64,000 bases of DNA from Xylogone sp. PMI_703 (GCA_021399445.1 JAJTUQ010000001.1:5146001-5210000); one strand, 5' to 3'. Positions 11,169 to 23,258 are shown, counted from the first letter of the stretch. Translations and numbers: made by a program. Notes: generated by a model from the sequence alone, not told the origin.

Positions 11169-12803
11169 CTAGTCTTTCCAGGTAACCGTTTTACTACGCA
11201 AAAACTCCTGCAAACCAGCCATGGCATTGAAGCGGCCAAATCCACTTTGCTTCACACCACCGTGCGGTAAAACCGGTTCGTCATGAACCGTCATGCTATT
11301 GATATGAACAGCCCTACAAGACAACAGTCAGTCGATGGCGAACACAGAACCCAGTGAGAATAACTCACCCTGTCTCATACTTCTGGGCGATTCTCAACCC
11401 CGTAGCCAAGTTTTCTGTGAAAACAGCCCCCACAAGGCCGTACTCGGTGTCATTTGCAAGCTCCAGAGCTTCATCTTCGGAGTCAACCACAAAAACTGAA
11501 ACAGTGGGACCAAAGCTTTCCTCATAATATAAGTCCATATCCTTCTTGATCCCACTAAGAATGGTTGGCCGCATGTACGTGTCCAATGACTCTTTTGCCT
11601 CAATATCTCCCAGTATGACTGTAGCCCCCTTTCTCACCGCATCCGAGATAAGCTTTTTAGTTTTCGAGGCACCTATAGAAGAAACTAGAATAGGAGCTGG
11701 GCCTGAAGGGCCGTAGATTTGATTAACTGTTTTTTTGAATTCTGTGACGAAGGCCTCGGCAACATCTCTGTGTACCACTATCCTTTCTGTGGACATACAT
11801 ATTTGCCCACCCTAGACACGAGTCAGTCACTCATTTATTTCGTATCATTCAGTCCTGGATAGGATGCTCTTACGTGCATGAAAGCACCTAGTGTGCACTG
11901 CAGCGCTGCCTTTTCTAGGTTAGCATCCGCCATAATAATCACGCTCGCTTTCCCACCAAGCTCCATCAATACGGGCTTCAGATGTTCGCCTGCGAGTGAT
12001 GCTATAATTCTTCCCACACGCGTGCTTCCTGTGAAATTGATCTTCTTGATCAGTGGGTGAGCAACTAATGCAGTCGTGACCTCCGCTGCAGACTTTGGAT
12101 CGTGGAGGATCAAGTTCAGGCAGCCGTCCGGAAGGCCCGCCTCCTTGAATACATTAACAATCTCAAAGTAGGTCTGAGGAGAGAACTCTGATCCCTTGAG
12201 AACAACTGTATTACCAGCTGCCAATGCGAATGCAAATGCACGCACGCCAAGTGGAAACGGTGAGTTCCTATTGCAAGACTCGACTCTTAGCTTCGTCTCA
12301 TGTTTAAAACCAAGGCAAGAGATGTCTTACCATGGGGCAATCCCAAGCACGACCCCATATGGTTCCATATAAATGATTCCACTAGAGCCATCCTGTGACA
12401 GGGTCGGCACACTGCCTGCAATAGATGATATCCTCCCGGCGAGATCTCTTAACATTTCTACGCAAGAGACGAGGTTGAAATCTATGAAGCGGTCTTCCGC
12501 ACCAGTCTCCTCTTTCATAAATCTCGCTAGCTCTTCTCCGCGTTGCTCAAATATGTTGGCCGCCCGGAGAAATAGATCACGTCTGTATGCGGGTTTTGTC
12601 TTGGACCATCCCGGAAAGGCAGATTGCGCAGATTCTACAGCTGCCACCGCGTCATGAGGAGACGCTGTGCTCGACCTCCAGAGGACTTTGCCAGTGGAGG
12701 GATTGTGCACGTCAAAAGATGCATCAGTAGTCACCTGTTTGCCATCTATGATGAGTGGTACTTGCGAGCTCGCTTTGGTAGCTGATGTAGTGTTTGCAGT
12801 CAT
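11169..12803 (-). CDS. Aldehyde dehydrogenase, vanillin/salicylaldehyde type
   Basis: Exons 12803-12331, 12267-11874, 11811-11369 and 11313-11169 splice to an intact 484-aa protein, the usual ALDH length; introns are 63, 62 and 55 bp. It oxidises an aldehyde to the acid with NAD(P)+. Visible motifs are GIAPWNSPF with W-N rejoined across intron 1, FTGST (NAD site, about residue 236), MELGGK with catalytic Glu260, GGQICMSTERI with catalytic Cys294, and a C-terminus HINSMTVHDEP..PHGG..SGFGRFN. The HINSMTVHDEP and ICMSTERI forms are typical of vanillin and salicylaldehyde dehydrogenases rather than betaine or fatty aldehyde types. Next to beta-glucosidases it could oxidise aromatic aldehydes released from plant glucosides; this is inference. 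Confidence 0.93.
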
Positions 12804-15800
12804 GTCGATCGAGAAAACTATGAAGTATCGTTATCAGGTAGCATAGACTGGTATTTCCAGCATTTATGGTCAGCCCTCGACCCAACCCCTAATATTTCTC
12901 GCTTACTAAAATGCGGCGGAGCGATTGCTCTGGGTCCTCCGAACAGCACCTCAAAGGGTTTGATGGCGGTTTGGTTCCGTTCAAAATATCTTTTGTGGAT
13001 AGGCAACTTTCCGCCAGATGACTCAGTTGTGCGGCCTGGGATCCCCCCTTTCCAGGACACATCCGCTCCGCACACCCGACGCTCGTGTCGGATAATTCCA
13101 AGATCCACACTCCAAAGAAATTACCGCATTCATGTATTGAACCGCAAGAAGAAGGGAATTACTATCGAGTCTTGTCCTATATCCAATGAGATATTAGGTT
13201 TGACTCCGGTTATTGCTAGGCGTCACCTTCCTGTATTGTTAGCAAATAACGTGCTATGCACAATAAACATCGATAATGCTACGTTTTATCTCCCTTGCTC
13301 GATTTTACTAATGTCGTGCTAGATCTTCTCTCTCCCATGACTTTTACCAGGTCATGATCGGATCAGCGGCTATGGATCTATACGGCTGGAAACAACTGAG
13401 TGTTTGGAGCTTAGAAAAGAGCTACATGACATCAGGCGAACCGGTTGCCGTGAGGGCAGAATGGGAGAAGAAATGGGAAAAGTTTGGCTAGTGGATAGTT
13501 GATGAATATGGCCCAGAACTAGAACACTGGATTCCACGGCCAGGTCGTGACTGAAAACCTGGTATACAGCTCTTTTAATACAAGTTATTTTGTCTCATGA
13601 TTTAACGCGGCATGAATTCTGTATTGCATAGATGATTTAGAACTCTAAGACTGTGTGAGAAGGTTACCGAAGCTTCCGGCGGTGAAGCAGAAGGCTCAGT
13701 ATTACGACTCTTCCAAGGCCGAAGGCCTGAGACAAAGCTCCCTATCCTTTGGTAATACATGAGCTTGTATAGACCATGGACCACTATCGATCGGCCATAA
13801 TCTATCACGCGAACACAGCATTCCACAGCATTCCAAGACTTCAGGTTCTCTGTATAGCCTTGCTATCGAGTGCTCAACTTCAAGCAAAAACTCAACTGAT
13901 ATTCTTAAATCACAAGTCTACTAGTCACGAGATCCCGCGGTGAGTATTTTGCTTCTTTCTTTTGAACTCACCTAAGATCGCCCTATAGCTTCAAGTCAGA
14001 AGGGAATCTTCGGCGTACTAGTCAGGTATACCACAGTCGTTACACTGTAAAGTTTTCCAAGCATTTCAATCGTTCTTCACTTCACGCCATCAAAGTATAC
14101 ATTCATCAACACCATGTAGCCTAACTTCTAGCTTACCTCTGAGAAACACATCTTGCACGTTTCTTCCAAAGTATAAGATTTAACCTTGCGTGGATCACGC
14201 TGTAGTATTAGAAGCCGTTTGTATGCTACTACTCCTTTTGTCTTCTTCTCTTAATGCTCCCATTCATATCTTTCAAGCCTTATAGTCTAGCCTTTAAAAG
14301 TTTATTAAGATAACTTCATAGAATTGTACTTAAGATACAGCTCTGTTTCCCAGTCAATTATTATCCAATTAGTTTATTAAAAACAGGCTCCTGCTATTAA
14401 AAACAGGCTCTTATTATTCAAAGCAGGAACTATGTATTACCCCAATGGAAACCCCCATCTAAGGCCCATAGCCATTGTCAAATCCCCAAGTTCTGGTACA
14501 TCCACTTTACTCGAGGACTTCAGAGGATTATCTCACAAGAAATCTCCAAACCCTTGAATCTCTGCTTATTTTTCGATTGAAATACTGTCCCTTGCAAGTA
14601 GGGTATAAACATTATGATTCGCATTTTCATATAAGTTATTACTATTCTTTAACTTATGAATATTCATCTCCGTATTCAAGAAGTTACTCGTTTTAGCTAA
14701 GTGTACACTTTACGAGCCGTCCACAGTTTCTCGTACAAATGTTACTATTACTATTACTACCCTGGCTTGTGATGGCTTGACCCAGCGAATTAAGGTGTAA
14801 AATATCTAGGATAGGATGTTAAGAATCCACACTTTCAGTATAGACTAAACTGGCTTTCCTGGCTTCGGAGAGAACTAAATTCCCTGGGTTAAAGTATTTA
14901 TGATCTTGATACTTAAGTGAATGTCTAGATTTGGAAGCGAGCCTCCTGTAAAGACAGAAGAGTTATTGCTCGTCAAGGGATAATAACTTTGTATTACAGT
15001 TAAGAAGAGATCATAAAGGGCCATGTAGTGAAAATCGGGAAAAAATTTCAAACCGGGTATATAAGATACTTACACAGATATCAGCCACCTTCTTCCGATC
15101 GGGGCTTATACTAGATCTATTTTATCTTCGATAATTTAGTCTCAATAAGAACGTTAATAATAAATATGAGCGAAGTTAAGTTATACTGCCTCTATTGAAA
15201 TTAGTCCAATCCACAGGCAGTTAATCCGAAGCAATAAAGTTTTGTAATTTGATTTTAAAATACATCATCTAAGCTTGTCCTCATCTATTAACTGCCTAGT
15301 GCACAGCCGAGTCCATCAATGGATGGTAGGGTGACCTATTCGGGTGACGACACATTCATTGTGGCATTATGCCCTGACATCTCCAGCTTTGACGAACCGA
15401 GGAATTCCATAATCTCTCTAAGCTCATGTATCATTAGTAGTTAAGAGCTTTGCTAGCCAGTCTCGCAGTCGAGGAACAACTCTTTAAGATTTAAGCTTTT
15501 CCTTCAATTCTGCTGCAAAATGCAGACTATTCTTCACCAGCTGGTAGCACACAGCAATGTAGCGATAACGTGAATATGTTCATCATCTGCTGGTTAAGCC
15601 AGACGGTTAGAAAACACGTTTGTTATGTGCCCACGATGGATATGCTGGGCAAAGAAAGCTAGCCGAAATTTTTACAAAGGAAAATTTCTCCATATAGTCA
15701 TGAATTTAGTACTTTGCCAGCCACTGATATGCGAATAATTGCAATAATTGGGGATTAGTGCAAAATGCATCCAAAATTCCCAGTAAATACTAAACTGGCC

Positions 15801-16832
15801 TCGCGTTATTGAACTTGTTGGAATCCTACCACTCAGCTTTAATGCAGAATGAGGTCAGCTTTTCCACCGGAACACAGGGGGCAACAGTTCCCCGACACTT
15901 GTGTGCATCGACGCCCAATCACCACGACTTTCAGCGTTACAGCTCAGGGAGGCTTGTTTGCCATTATCTATTTTGGGGCAGAGTAGACTGGAGGCCCAGG
16001 GCGAAGAATGGAAAGTAGGGCAGAGGAATTCCTTCATACAGGGCCAAATAAACCCCCCTCCCCAGTCAATGTTCACTCCTGGAATCCCATAAAAAAAGGA
16101 CTTTCAACCAATAAGAGTTTAGAGAGCATAGATTGCGGAGGCAGGTTTATTGGGCCCTGTATCAAAATATTGTACAAAGAATTTCCACTTTGGCGCTCTC
16201 GCGACCTGGTTAGAGCTCCGAGAATGGTGTCCCAAGGGTCTACAGTGCTGCTAGGCTATCCGCTAAAGTGCAGCAGCGACCCCGTTTCTCTATTTCCCGT
16301 ACTGCAGCCAAAAGCGGGGAAAGGGTACTAAACACTCGCAACCAACTGAGACAGTCGCGATATTTTTCGTGGGCTTGTCCTGATGCTTCATCCGAACGGG
16401 CATGTAGATCACACTGCACATCTGCATCTGGTAACACGCGTTCGTTAAGTACGGGCTCCAAATGACACAAGGTTTCTCTATCGGCAGCTCAATGGATCTC
16501 GGTTATTTGCTATAAGCATACAGCGTTACATTATTGGAGGTGTCGTGAGCTCGCAACACAATGGATACCTTGGATCCTCAAGCCTGTTAACAGTCCTGGT
16601 CTCTGGAACCAACTCAGTCCCTCGTGATTGCCGTCAGCGTGGTATTCTGTCTCTGTACCTTGTGGATATAAAACTCTCACATCAGTTTTTCTCTCGCTCG
16701 TTATCTGTGTCATATGCACACAAATGCACGTGCTAGCAACATATTAAAATTGCCGGAGCTACTGCTCCAAAATTCCTGTCTTAGTCAATTTGCCGTTACC
16801 AGCAATATTGTAATAGTGTCAGTGCATTGTTA
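12804..16832. other. Gene-poor stretch with one MITE
   Basis: This 4-kb AT-rich stretch has no recognisable gene. The ALDH promoter should lie at its left end. A short imperfect repeat (ATTAAAAACAGGCTC) occurs twice near 14375-14412. The only defined element is the MITE at 16039-16159. Confidence 0.55.
16039..16159. mobile_element. 121-bp MITE, CAGGGCC..AATAAACC family
   Basis: Imperfect terminal inverted repeats of about 35 bp start CAGGGCC(A/C)AATAAACC and are flanked by the dinucleotide TA on both sides (16037-16038 and 16160-16161). This is the layout of a non-autonomous Tc1/mariner-type element. Its end resembles the inner part of the element at 19239-19370, so both may belong to one family. 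Divergence between the arms suggests an older insertion. Confidence 0.75.
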
Positions 16833-18248
16833 TTATCTCTCAAAAACCTCTTCCTTGGGCTTGGTGACAGTTGCTGACGCTGGTGCCGGTGCTTTCTCCT
16901 CATACTTCTTTGCATTGTTCGCCACCTCTGCGGAAATAACTTGAGCAGTATCCACATTCACTCTCTCATGTGGTTTGCTACTATTTATTGTTGGAAATTC
17001 TGGAGCATCCTGGTAGCCCTCGAGAAGCACGTTCCATTTGTCCAGTAGAGCTTGTAACCGTGGTCTAAAGCTAAACTCATCCTCTTTGGGGATATTATCA
17101 CGCTTTAAAATGGCCTTAAGTACTTTGTTGATTTTAGTGATCCGAATAATGCTGGCTTCGAGGTTAGTATCAGCTTCAAGTTGGCTGATGTATTCAGACA
17201 TCAACTCTATATCCTCTTCTATAGGCTCATGGTCTTTGGACAAAAGGCTTTTCTGGAGGTTATGTCGCAGAGATAAAATTTCCCTCTAAGGACTGGTTAG
17301 TAGTAACCATGCCCTATAATAATGATATAGCTTACCTCTTTTTTGACACGTATTTGCTGGGGTGTCATATCGGAGTACTTTTCCGCGATAACCCACGTTT
17401 TTTGGTTTCGAAGTGGCTTATAGACGTAGACCTCCTCATCATCGGCAGATGTAAATCCGTCTTCTGGTCCTTCCACTGGCGGCTCATCTTCTCCCTCTGG
17501 TATCTTTGCTTTATACATTCTAAGCGCAATCACCTGCCCATTTTCGTCCTCTGCCAGGGCAATATTTGGCGGACCACCAACAGCGTCTTGACCAACTATG
17601 AATCGGACAAGTCAGTAACTCTTCATTGATTAAGGATAATAAAGGAGTTAACCAACAGCTCATTCCTCCAAGCGTGCAATTCCAGTTCCGTGCGTGGGAA
17701 ATAATATAGTCATTGTCTCGGTAACCCAAGGTAAGCGACTCAACATAATACGTGTAATTCAAGTCTTTCTCTTCCTCTCCTTCAAACATAATTTTCTTGG
17801 CCGCTTCTTCGGTCAAGTACACGGTCGAGATGATGTTGCAAATCCCGCCATCGTCATAGTAACTACCCGCCTTACGCCACTTCGTGTCCTTGGGAACAAT
17901 TTGGCTGAGCTTGACGGAAACATCCTTATCTCTGGTCTCTTCCTCGTATTTCTTCCAGTCGTCTACGGACTGCGCTAAATTAATTTCGCCATCGGCAATC
18001 CAGTACAGGATGCATTCCAAGTCTCCCAAGTCTTCGCCATCTTTTTGTTCTTTAAGCTTTCGAGTCCTAGATGTCCATATACCGGGTTTGCAATTCGGAA
18101 TGACTTGAAAGTTGGGGGAGTGGGCAACCATTTTCTCCGAGTTAGAATTCTCAACGCCAAGTAAGGCCAGATCACCGCCAAAATGTCGTTTAGGAGAGAT
18201 ATAGAAACGGACGGGGCCAAGAGCCAAGATGTCACGAAAGCGAGCCAT
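16833..18248 (-). CDS. Protein with C-terminal LEDGF-IBD/TFIIS-N-like helical domain
   Basis: Three exons, 18248-17657, 17595-17336 and 17285-16833, give 434 aa; introns are 61 and 50 bp. The first 280 residues match nothing I recognise and are rich in acidic and aromatic residues. Residues 285-375 (with LRHNLQKSLL, TKINKVLKAILK, FRPRLQALLDKW) look like the TFIIS N-terminal/LEDGF integrase-binding fold found at the end of fungal PWWP chromatin proteins. No PWWP motif is visible at the N-terminus, so this may be a divergent or truncated chromatin factor, probably nuclear. Intron 1 has a weak 5' site (GTTGGT), needed to keep the frame. The gene lies in a gene-poor island bracketed by MITEs. The domain call is from pattern memory only. 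Confidence 0.6.
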
Positions 18249-19238
18249 TTTGAGAGTATCGCAGTGTCAATATTGTACGTATTGATGTTTTAATATTGCT
18301 GATTTTCTGATGTCTCTTCGGCATATAATGGTGCGCCAAATGTAGGAGACCAGCTTGGGTTTGGGTCTGCTTGGGCCCATGGTTGCCTATCAAATAGACT
18401 CGGTTTGCACGTAACTAACTTAACTTAATGGGTAAGTTACTTTATGAGACGGCTTACTGATCCTGGGTTTCTGGCATCGACACCTGAGGCCACTAAGTGG
18501 GGTCGTGACAATTAATAATGTAAGTAGGCTATTAATACCAGATAACCAATCAACGCAGCTAGATCCCACGTCAATTTCCCTAGTTTCTCTAGTTCAGAAG
18601 CTCGTACTGTAGATGGTTTACTTTAGTTACAATTGTATCTGGTGGAAACAACACCCTTGCTTTCTTTGTAAATTGGGATAAGGAGGTGGCGTTCCCTGAA
18701 AGCGACATAGCCAGGGGTTTTCTGTTAAGCCGTTTTATGCTTACGGAGGTTGATGTGCGGAGAAAGATGTAGAATACAAACTATCTACGGACGAGAGCTA
18801 TAGCTACATACAAAGGAGGTTGGCTGACTAATCTGGATCACGTGGAGGCACGTGTATCCAACAGAGGTACTACAGTAGTCTAGTTGCTCACTTTCTCCGT
18901 CGTTGAGGTAATTATTCATCAACGGATGTGAAATACGGTAAGCAACACATCATGAACAAGAAGAGGTATTCTTAGGAATTTGCACTTATGTATGAGAACC
19001 CTTTAATTAATTTTTGCAATATTAATACAGTAAAAGGAAGTCAGGGGGTACAAGCCCTTCTATCTTTCAGCACATGCCGTACTGTATCTCCCCGCTTCCC
19101 AAGGGGCGGCCACCCCATGGCTTAAGGATCGATTTACCAGTACTTCGCACAGGCCACCAATGGAGCTGCGAGAATCCCGTTCTCAGCCAACCAATCAAGA
19201 ACTGCGAGCGGTGCACATAGTTGCGAAAGGGTGGTTTA

Positions 19239-19370
19239 CTGTGGTACAGGCCGGAATAAACCTCACTTCACTGTCTGTGCTTTGTTACCCCCAAAGAGGG
19301 ACTTTTCCATATTAGTCTTCGCGAATGTGCACAGGCAGTGAAGTGAGGTTTATTCCGGCCTGTACCACAG
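19239..19370. mobile_element. 132-bp MITE with near-perfect 42-bp TIRs
   Basis: The arms at 19239-19280 and 19329-19370 match at 41 of 42 positions as inverted repeats and begin CTGTGGTACAGGCCGGAATA. TA flanks both ends (19237-19238 and 19371-19372), as expected for Tc1/mariner target duplication. The loop is 48 bp. The high arm identity suggests a recent insertion or continuing mobility with a transposase supplied elsewhere. The inner CAGGCCGGAATAAACC resembles the end of the 16.0-kb MITE. Confidence 0.85.
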
Positions 19371-19638
19371 TATTGTGCCTTGTACGAAAGTATTCGGCCC
19401 TGTACGAAGTAATTTTGTTCTAATTGGCGGCCCAATACCTCGTATTGCGTATAGCATACGCAGCACTGTCAAAGCATATCTTGAGTGCCGAGCGGTTATT
19501 TGAGCACGGCCCATTCTACTTGTAAACATAATCAGTTACCGGTGTACGGATGTACGGCAGTGTACTCCCAGTAGCGCATGTCAACCATATGAAACGGGCC
19601 GGTCGTTAACCTGACCGCTTTTATCGTGTCCGTGATTA

Positions 19639-20034
19639 ACGTAATTCCCGGTCTGCCCGGCCACTTCGATTTAGGGCAAAATTGAGTAAAATCGCTCCCC
19701 AGCAATATCAACAACTATACAGTCGCACTTGAGAAATTTTAGATATATAACTAATTGAGTCGATCTAACTGTGAATATATCCTTCTTTCTCTTCTCAGAT
19801 ATCTAGAATAGTATTAGCTATGATTTTGAGGCTCACAATCGTGCTGATATGCTGGTATTACATAATCAACTAATACTAGTTACCCTAGAATCAGTATGTA
19901 TATTCAGTAATAAGTATATAATTAAATTAAATTGTCTTTATTGTATGTAGTAATGTAGTTGTTGATATTGCTGGGGAGCGATTTTACTCAATTTTGCCCT
20001 AAATCGAAGTGACCGGTGAGACTGGGAATTACGT
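19639..20034. mobile_element. 396-bp MITE, ACGTAATTCCC ends (Fot1/pogo type)
   Basis: Inverted repeats of about 77 bp start ACGTAATTCCC and include GATTTAGGGCAAAATTGAGT. TA flanks both ends (19637-19638 and 20035-20036). The interior is AT-rich and non-coding. The terminal bases and TA duplication fit a non-autonomous pogo/Fot1-class element. Confidence 0.85.
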
Positions 20035-20069
20035 TAAATTACTATTCGATTTGTAAGTTAAGATTTAAT

Positions 20070-20135
20070 GTAGTTGCTGAGTTTGCTAAGTGCTAGTTTT
20101 ACTGGATTTTGCGGTAAATTTCAGTGACCCTAGCA
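20070..20135. repeat. Remnant of an ACGTAATTCCC-class TIR
   Basis: The sequence TGGATTTTGCGGTAAATTTC here is identical to the inner right repeat of the 35.9-kb MITE, followed by AGTGACC as in the 19.6-kb element. It is a single decayed arm abutting the intact MITE, which suggests repeated insertion at one spot. Confidence 0.55.
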
Positions 20136-20159
20136 GTAGTAGGCCTAAAGTATTTCAAC

Positions 20160-20540
20160 GATTGTGGATAGGTCCCTTGAATCGAAGACTGAGGTGATAC
20201 TCAAATACATAACTCCGATATATTTTAATACCCGAACTTGTTTTCGGGGATCAAATACGGCGATAAGAGCATATTAAACCGGTATAGCGCCAGGTAAGGC
20301 TGTCTTTACTAAACAAGTAGTGCTCCTCACATCATCTACGGTTTCTAGTAGGGGCCGAAGAACGGTTGATTGGAAATCAATGTTCCTCTGGTGATCCCTC
20401 CTGTTCTACATCACCACCCTGTGGTAAATATGTTGTAATACGGTCTAGAGGACCGCGGAGATACTGAGGTGGAGGAGAATGGTGATTGCAAGTTTAGAGT
20501 CACAAAGTTGCTGGAGTTCATCCTGTTAAGCCAGCAAACT
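20160..20540 (-). repeat. Diverged LTR-like remnant, copy A
   Basis: About 370 bp align with copy B at 27840-28210 throughout, with shared blocks such as GGGATCAAATACGG, GATTGGAAATCAAT and CACAAAGTTGCT. Many differences are C/T or G/A transitions, as repeat-induced point mutation would leave. The terminal TGTTGGGATCC seen in copies B and C is missing here, so this copy is truncated. Confidence 0.6.
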
Positions 20541-20622
20541 GATCTTGAGCCACTCAGGACTGCAGAAGATACCGAACGGACGTGCTACTGTCCATACTCT
20601 TACGTGCAAGTGCTAACTTGTT

Positions 20623-20667
20623 TTCGTACAAGTCTGACTACTGTACTCGTCATTAGACTTGTACGAA
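20623..20667. repeat. Perfect 13-bp inverted repeat (hairpin)
   Basis: TTCGTACAAGTCT at 20623-20635 is matched by its exact reverse complement at 20655-20667, with a 19-bp loop. The function is unknown; it could be a small palindromic element end. Confidence 0.5.
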
Positions 20668-21101
20668 GCATTTAAACTACCTCTCATGTTTACGAAAATG
20701 CCTCTAAAATGAATATACAGTAACTAAGTAACCAGTTGATTATGGATCTCTATGAAAAGAAATCGTGCCCTAAGTTGTTTCTGCCGATCCGGGGTAAAGT
20801 AAAAGAAGTATGGGCTCTGGATAAAATGTATTACTCATCGAAATACACACTTTTCACGCACGTTGTTACTTTGAACACGCTTTACCACGAATTCACTCGA
20901 TTCATGTACCTCTTCTACTGTATTGATTATATTTGATAACTCGCCTGCCCCTACGCTATAGATTAACTTAGTGCTTGTGTTATATTGCAAGTCCTTTGTG
21001 GCGGTATCTTATTGTGCTTCGCCTTCGGAACCTAAACCTCCTAGCGCAGTTCCTCACCTTGCTGATCTCGTTCTCTTTGATAAAATTTCAACCCATTTAA
21101 T

Positions 21102-22217
21102 ATGGCTACCCCGCTTATTACCGTCCAACCTTTTAAGACACTCTATATGCTTGTTTCTCTAGTATTTATTGGTGTCCGTGTTCCATTTTGGACTCTCTAC
21201 TTTATCCCGAGCTTCTTGCGTCAACATCCAGGATGGTCCTACAGACAAGCTCTGATGGTCCGTATCGTTAGATCGTTTCTGTTGATGGTGGCATCAGTTG
21301 AGCAGGGTACAAAAATACCCCTTAGCGGTGATGCGTCCCAGGGCTGGGTGGTCATCCAGCCCGCAAGATCGGATGCGTACACTGGCGTCATGACCTTGGA
21401 TAAACAAACTAGGCCAGACGTGATCGGTGGGACGTGGTACCCCAAGACGCTGGAGAAGTATGACGGTGGAGAGATTGTGCTACATATTCATGGCGGTGGA
21501 TTTGTGGTCGGAGATGGTCGGTATAAGGGTTCAGGGTTTACTGCTAAGTTGATCTTGAAGAACACTCAAGCTGCACATGCGTTTTTCCCGCAGTACAGAC
21601 TATCGTCAAGGAGAGGGAACCGATTTCCTGCCGCCCTTCAGGACGTTATCACATCCTACTGTTATCTCACGGAGACACTAAAAATTCCAGCTAGAAATAT
21701 CACAATATCCGGCGATAGTGCTGGCGGAAATCTTGCTCTATCGTTCTTGAGGTACGTTGCAGACAGTCCTAAAGCTGGATTACAAAGTCCAAGTTGTGCT
21801 TGGCTATGGTCACTTTGGGCAAATCCAGGAAGGAGCCTGGTTACTGATCCGCCTTTCTTCGCAACTAACTCAGGTACTGAGTATCTGAATGACCCACTGG
21901 GTTTCTGGTGTGCGAGCACATACGAACCGCATGTAGAGACCGGAATCACTCTTGCTCATCCAAATATCTGTTTTACTGGCACACCATTTGTGTCAAAGAC
22001 TCCAATGTTCTTTGCCGTTGGAGAGTGTGAGGCATTGTATTTTGATATTATCAAAGTGTATGAAGGATTGAAGGCTATGCGGGAGAATAAAATTGGGTTA
22101 TACATACAGAGAAAGGCAACGCATGACATCGTTTTATTTGGAGGCATTCTCGGCTTTGAGACTGAGGCTACTAAGTCCGTTGAAGCGGCAAACAAGTTCT
22201 GGGATGGCTGCAAATGA
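21102..22217 (+). CDS. HSL-type alpha/beta-hydrolase (Abhydrolase_3 esterase)
   Basis: An intronless frame of 371 aa. The oxyanion-hole motif HGGGF is at residues 130-134, the nucleophile Ser206 is in GDSAGG, and His341 lies in the C-terminal THD. The acidic member is probably in GECEALYFD near residues 308-315, where the usual DPLRD-like form is altered. A hydrophobic segment at residues 10-30 suggests a membrane anchor. The family (PF07859) hydrolyses small esters or lactones and is common in catabolic and secondary-metabolite clusters. It precedes the tautomerase and isochorismatase-like genes, so a role in aromatic or ester breakdown is possible. The SxWAN segment after the nucleophile is shorter than in typical members. 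Confidence 0.85.
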   Translation: MATPLITVQPFKTLYMLVSLVFIGVRVPFWTLYFIPSFLRQHPGWSYRQALMVRIVRSFLLMVASVEQGTKIPLSGDASQGWVVIQPARSDAYTGVMTLDKQTRPDVIGGTWYPKTLEKYDGGEIVLHIHGGGFVVGDGRYKGSGFTAKLILKNTQAAHAFFPQYRLSSRRGNRFPAALQDVITSYCYLTETLKIPARNITISGDSAGGNLALSFLRYVADSPKAGLQSPSCAWLWSLWANPGRSLVTDPPFFATNSGTEYLNDPLGFWCASTYEPHVETGITLAHPNICFTGTPFVSKTPMFFAVGECEALYFDIIKVYEGLKAMRENKIGLYIQRKATHDIVLFGGILGFETEATKSVEAANKFWDGCK

Positions 22218-22541
22218 TAGTTTAGTTGGTATGCTAGGAGATTATATGGCATCAAACTAGACTCGAAGTATAGAATTACCCCGTTATTCTAGGTATATTA
22301 AACTAAGCTCTGGTCATCCAATTCTACAATCAATAGGCAGTTAATTCATTGGTTTAAGTTTCCACAACAGTCAAGCAGTGCAAACGTTGCTGTCAGGCCT
22401 CGAACTGCTATTGATGCAGTTGTTAAAGTAGCATGCCCAGGGACCCTCTAATATTATAAAGTTTGCAGTAACCGATATTGAATTCGGAATATCATTAAGC
22501 TAGCTTCTTTAAGTCTTATTCTTTTCTAACTCCTCCAACAG

Positions 22542-23258
22542 CTATACAAAATCTTTCTCACCATTTTCGGCACGTTTTTGGAAATCTTCGACGTGCTTGG
22601 TCATAAAATTCAACTCTTCGCCTGGCTGTTAGTGTATAGTGAGCAGTTAGCAACCATCTTTACATATTATTTGCAATTCACTCCCAAGAAGAGAATGAAA
22701 AGATAAATCAAAGAGCAAAGAAAGACAGATTTCAACAAGTCTTACCCTTGGAACCGCCGAATTCGCGTCCTCCATGCATAGTATAGAACAAGACATTCAT
22801 CAGCCTTCTTGATTCACGATCACTTTGGCTCTCATCAACCTCTCCTTTTCTCTTCCCTTTTTCTTTACCCTTAGTAATATGTTCACCTTTCAACACATCG
22901 TACCAGACATCCTCAATCTGCTTAGCCAGATTCTCAAAATCTTCCGCAGTTCAACTCCCTCCAACACGGAGCATACCTGCAATCCGATTCCCACCATACT
23001 CTCTAGCCTTGCCAGAAGTGAAGTAGTTACAACCGCTGGCGTCGGACTGCTGGAAGACTACGCTTATAAATAACGATGGTACATTGAAGAGGGTTCCATG
23101 TAGATGCGTAATTCGGGTGGCCAACGCCGTCTTCTTCTCGAGATCTAGCGGGTATGTATGATAAACCTGCCACAAAAGCACAACGGATCAGCATATCAAG
23201 AGTATAAGACTAAATTATGTATTTGAAAGGAAAGGCACCCAACCTCATAAAATGGCAT
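22542..23258 (-). pseudogene. Tautomerase_3 (cis-CaaD-like) gene with one in-frame stop
   Basis: Exons 23258-23244, 23166-22746 and 22621-22542 splice in one frame of 172 codons (introns 77 and 124 bp). The start MPFYE|VYHTYPLD gives the N-terminal Pro that is the catalytic base of tautomerase-superfamily enzymes, and THLHGTLFNVPS..VVF is the Tautomerase_3 signature. The only defect is TGA at 22951-22953, where the family normally has Arg (CGA to TGA). Coding potential resumes in the same frame to a normal end. It is therefore either a young pseudogene, a stop readthrough case or a base error. A basic Lys/Arg-Gly insert separates the two halves of the C-terminus. Neighbours are the esterase and the isochorismatase-like gene. 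Confidence 0.8.

Larger units (their letters stand above)
18249..21101. other. Repeat-rich intergenic region
   Basis: This 2.85-kb gene-free stretch holds two MITEs, a MITE remnant, an LTR remnant and a hairpin, listed separately. Outside them the DNA is AT-rich with no coding signal. Confidence 0.6.

Noticed and set aside
15809..16331. Run of small frames on both strands around 16 kb.
   Set aside because: They overlap the CAGGGCC MITE, are mutually overlapping and match no family.
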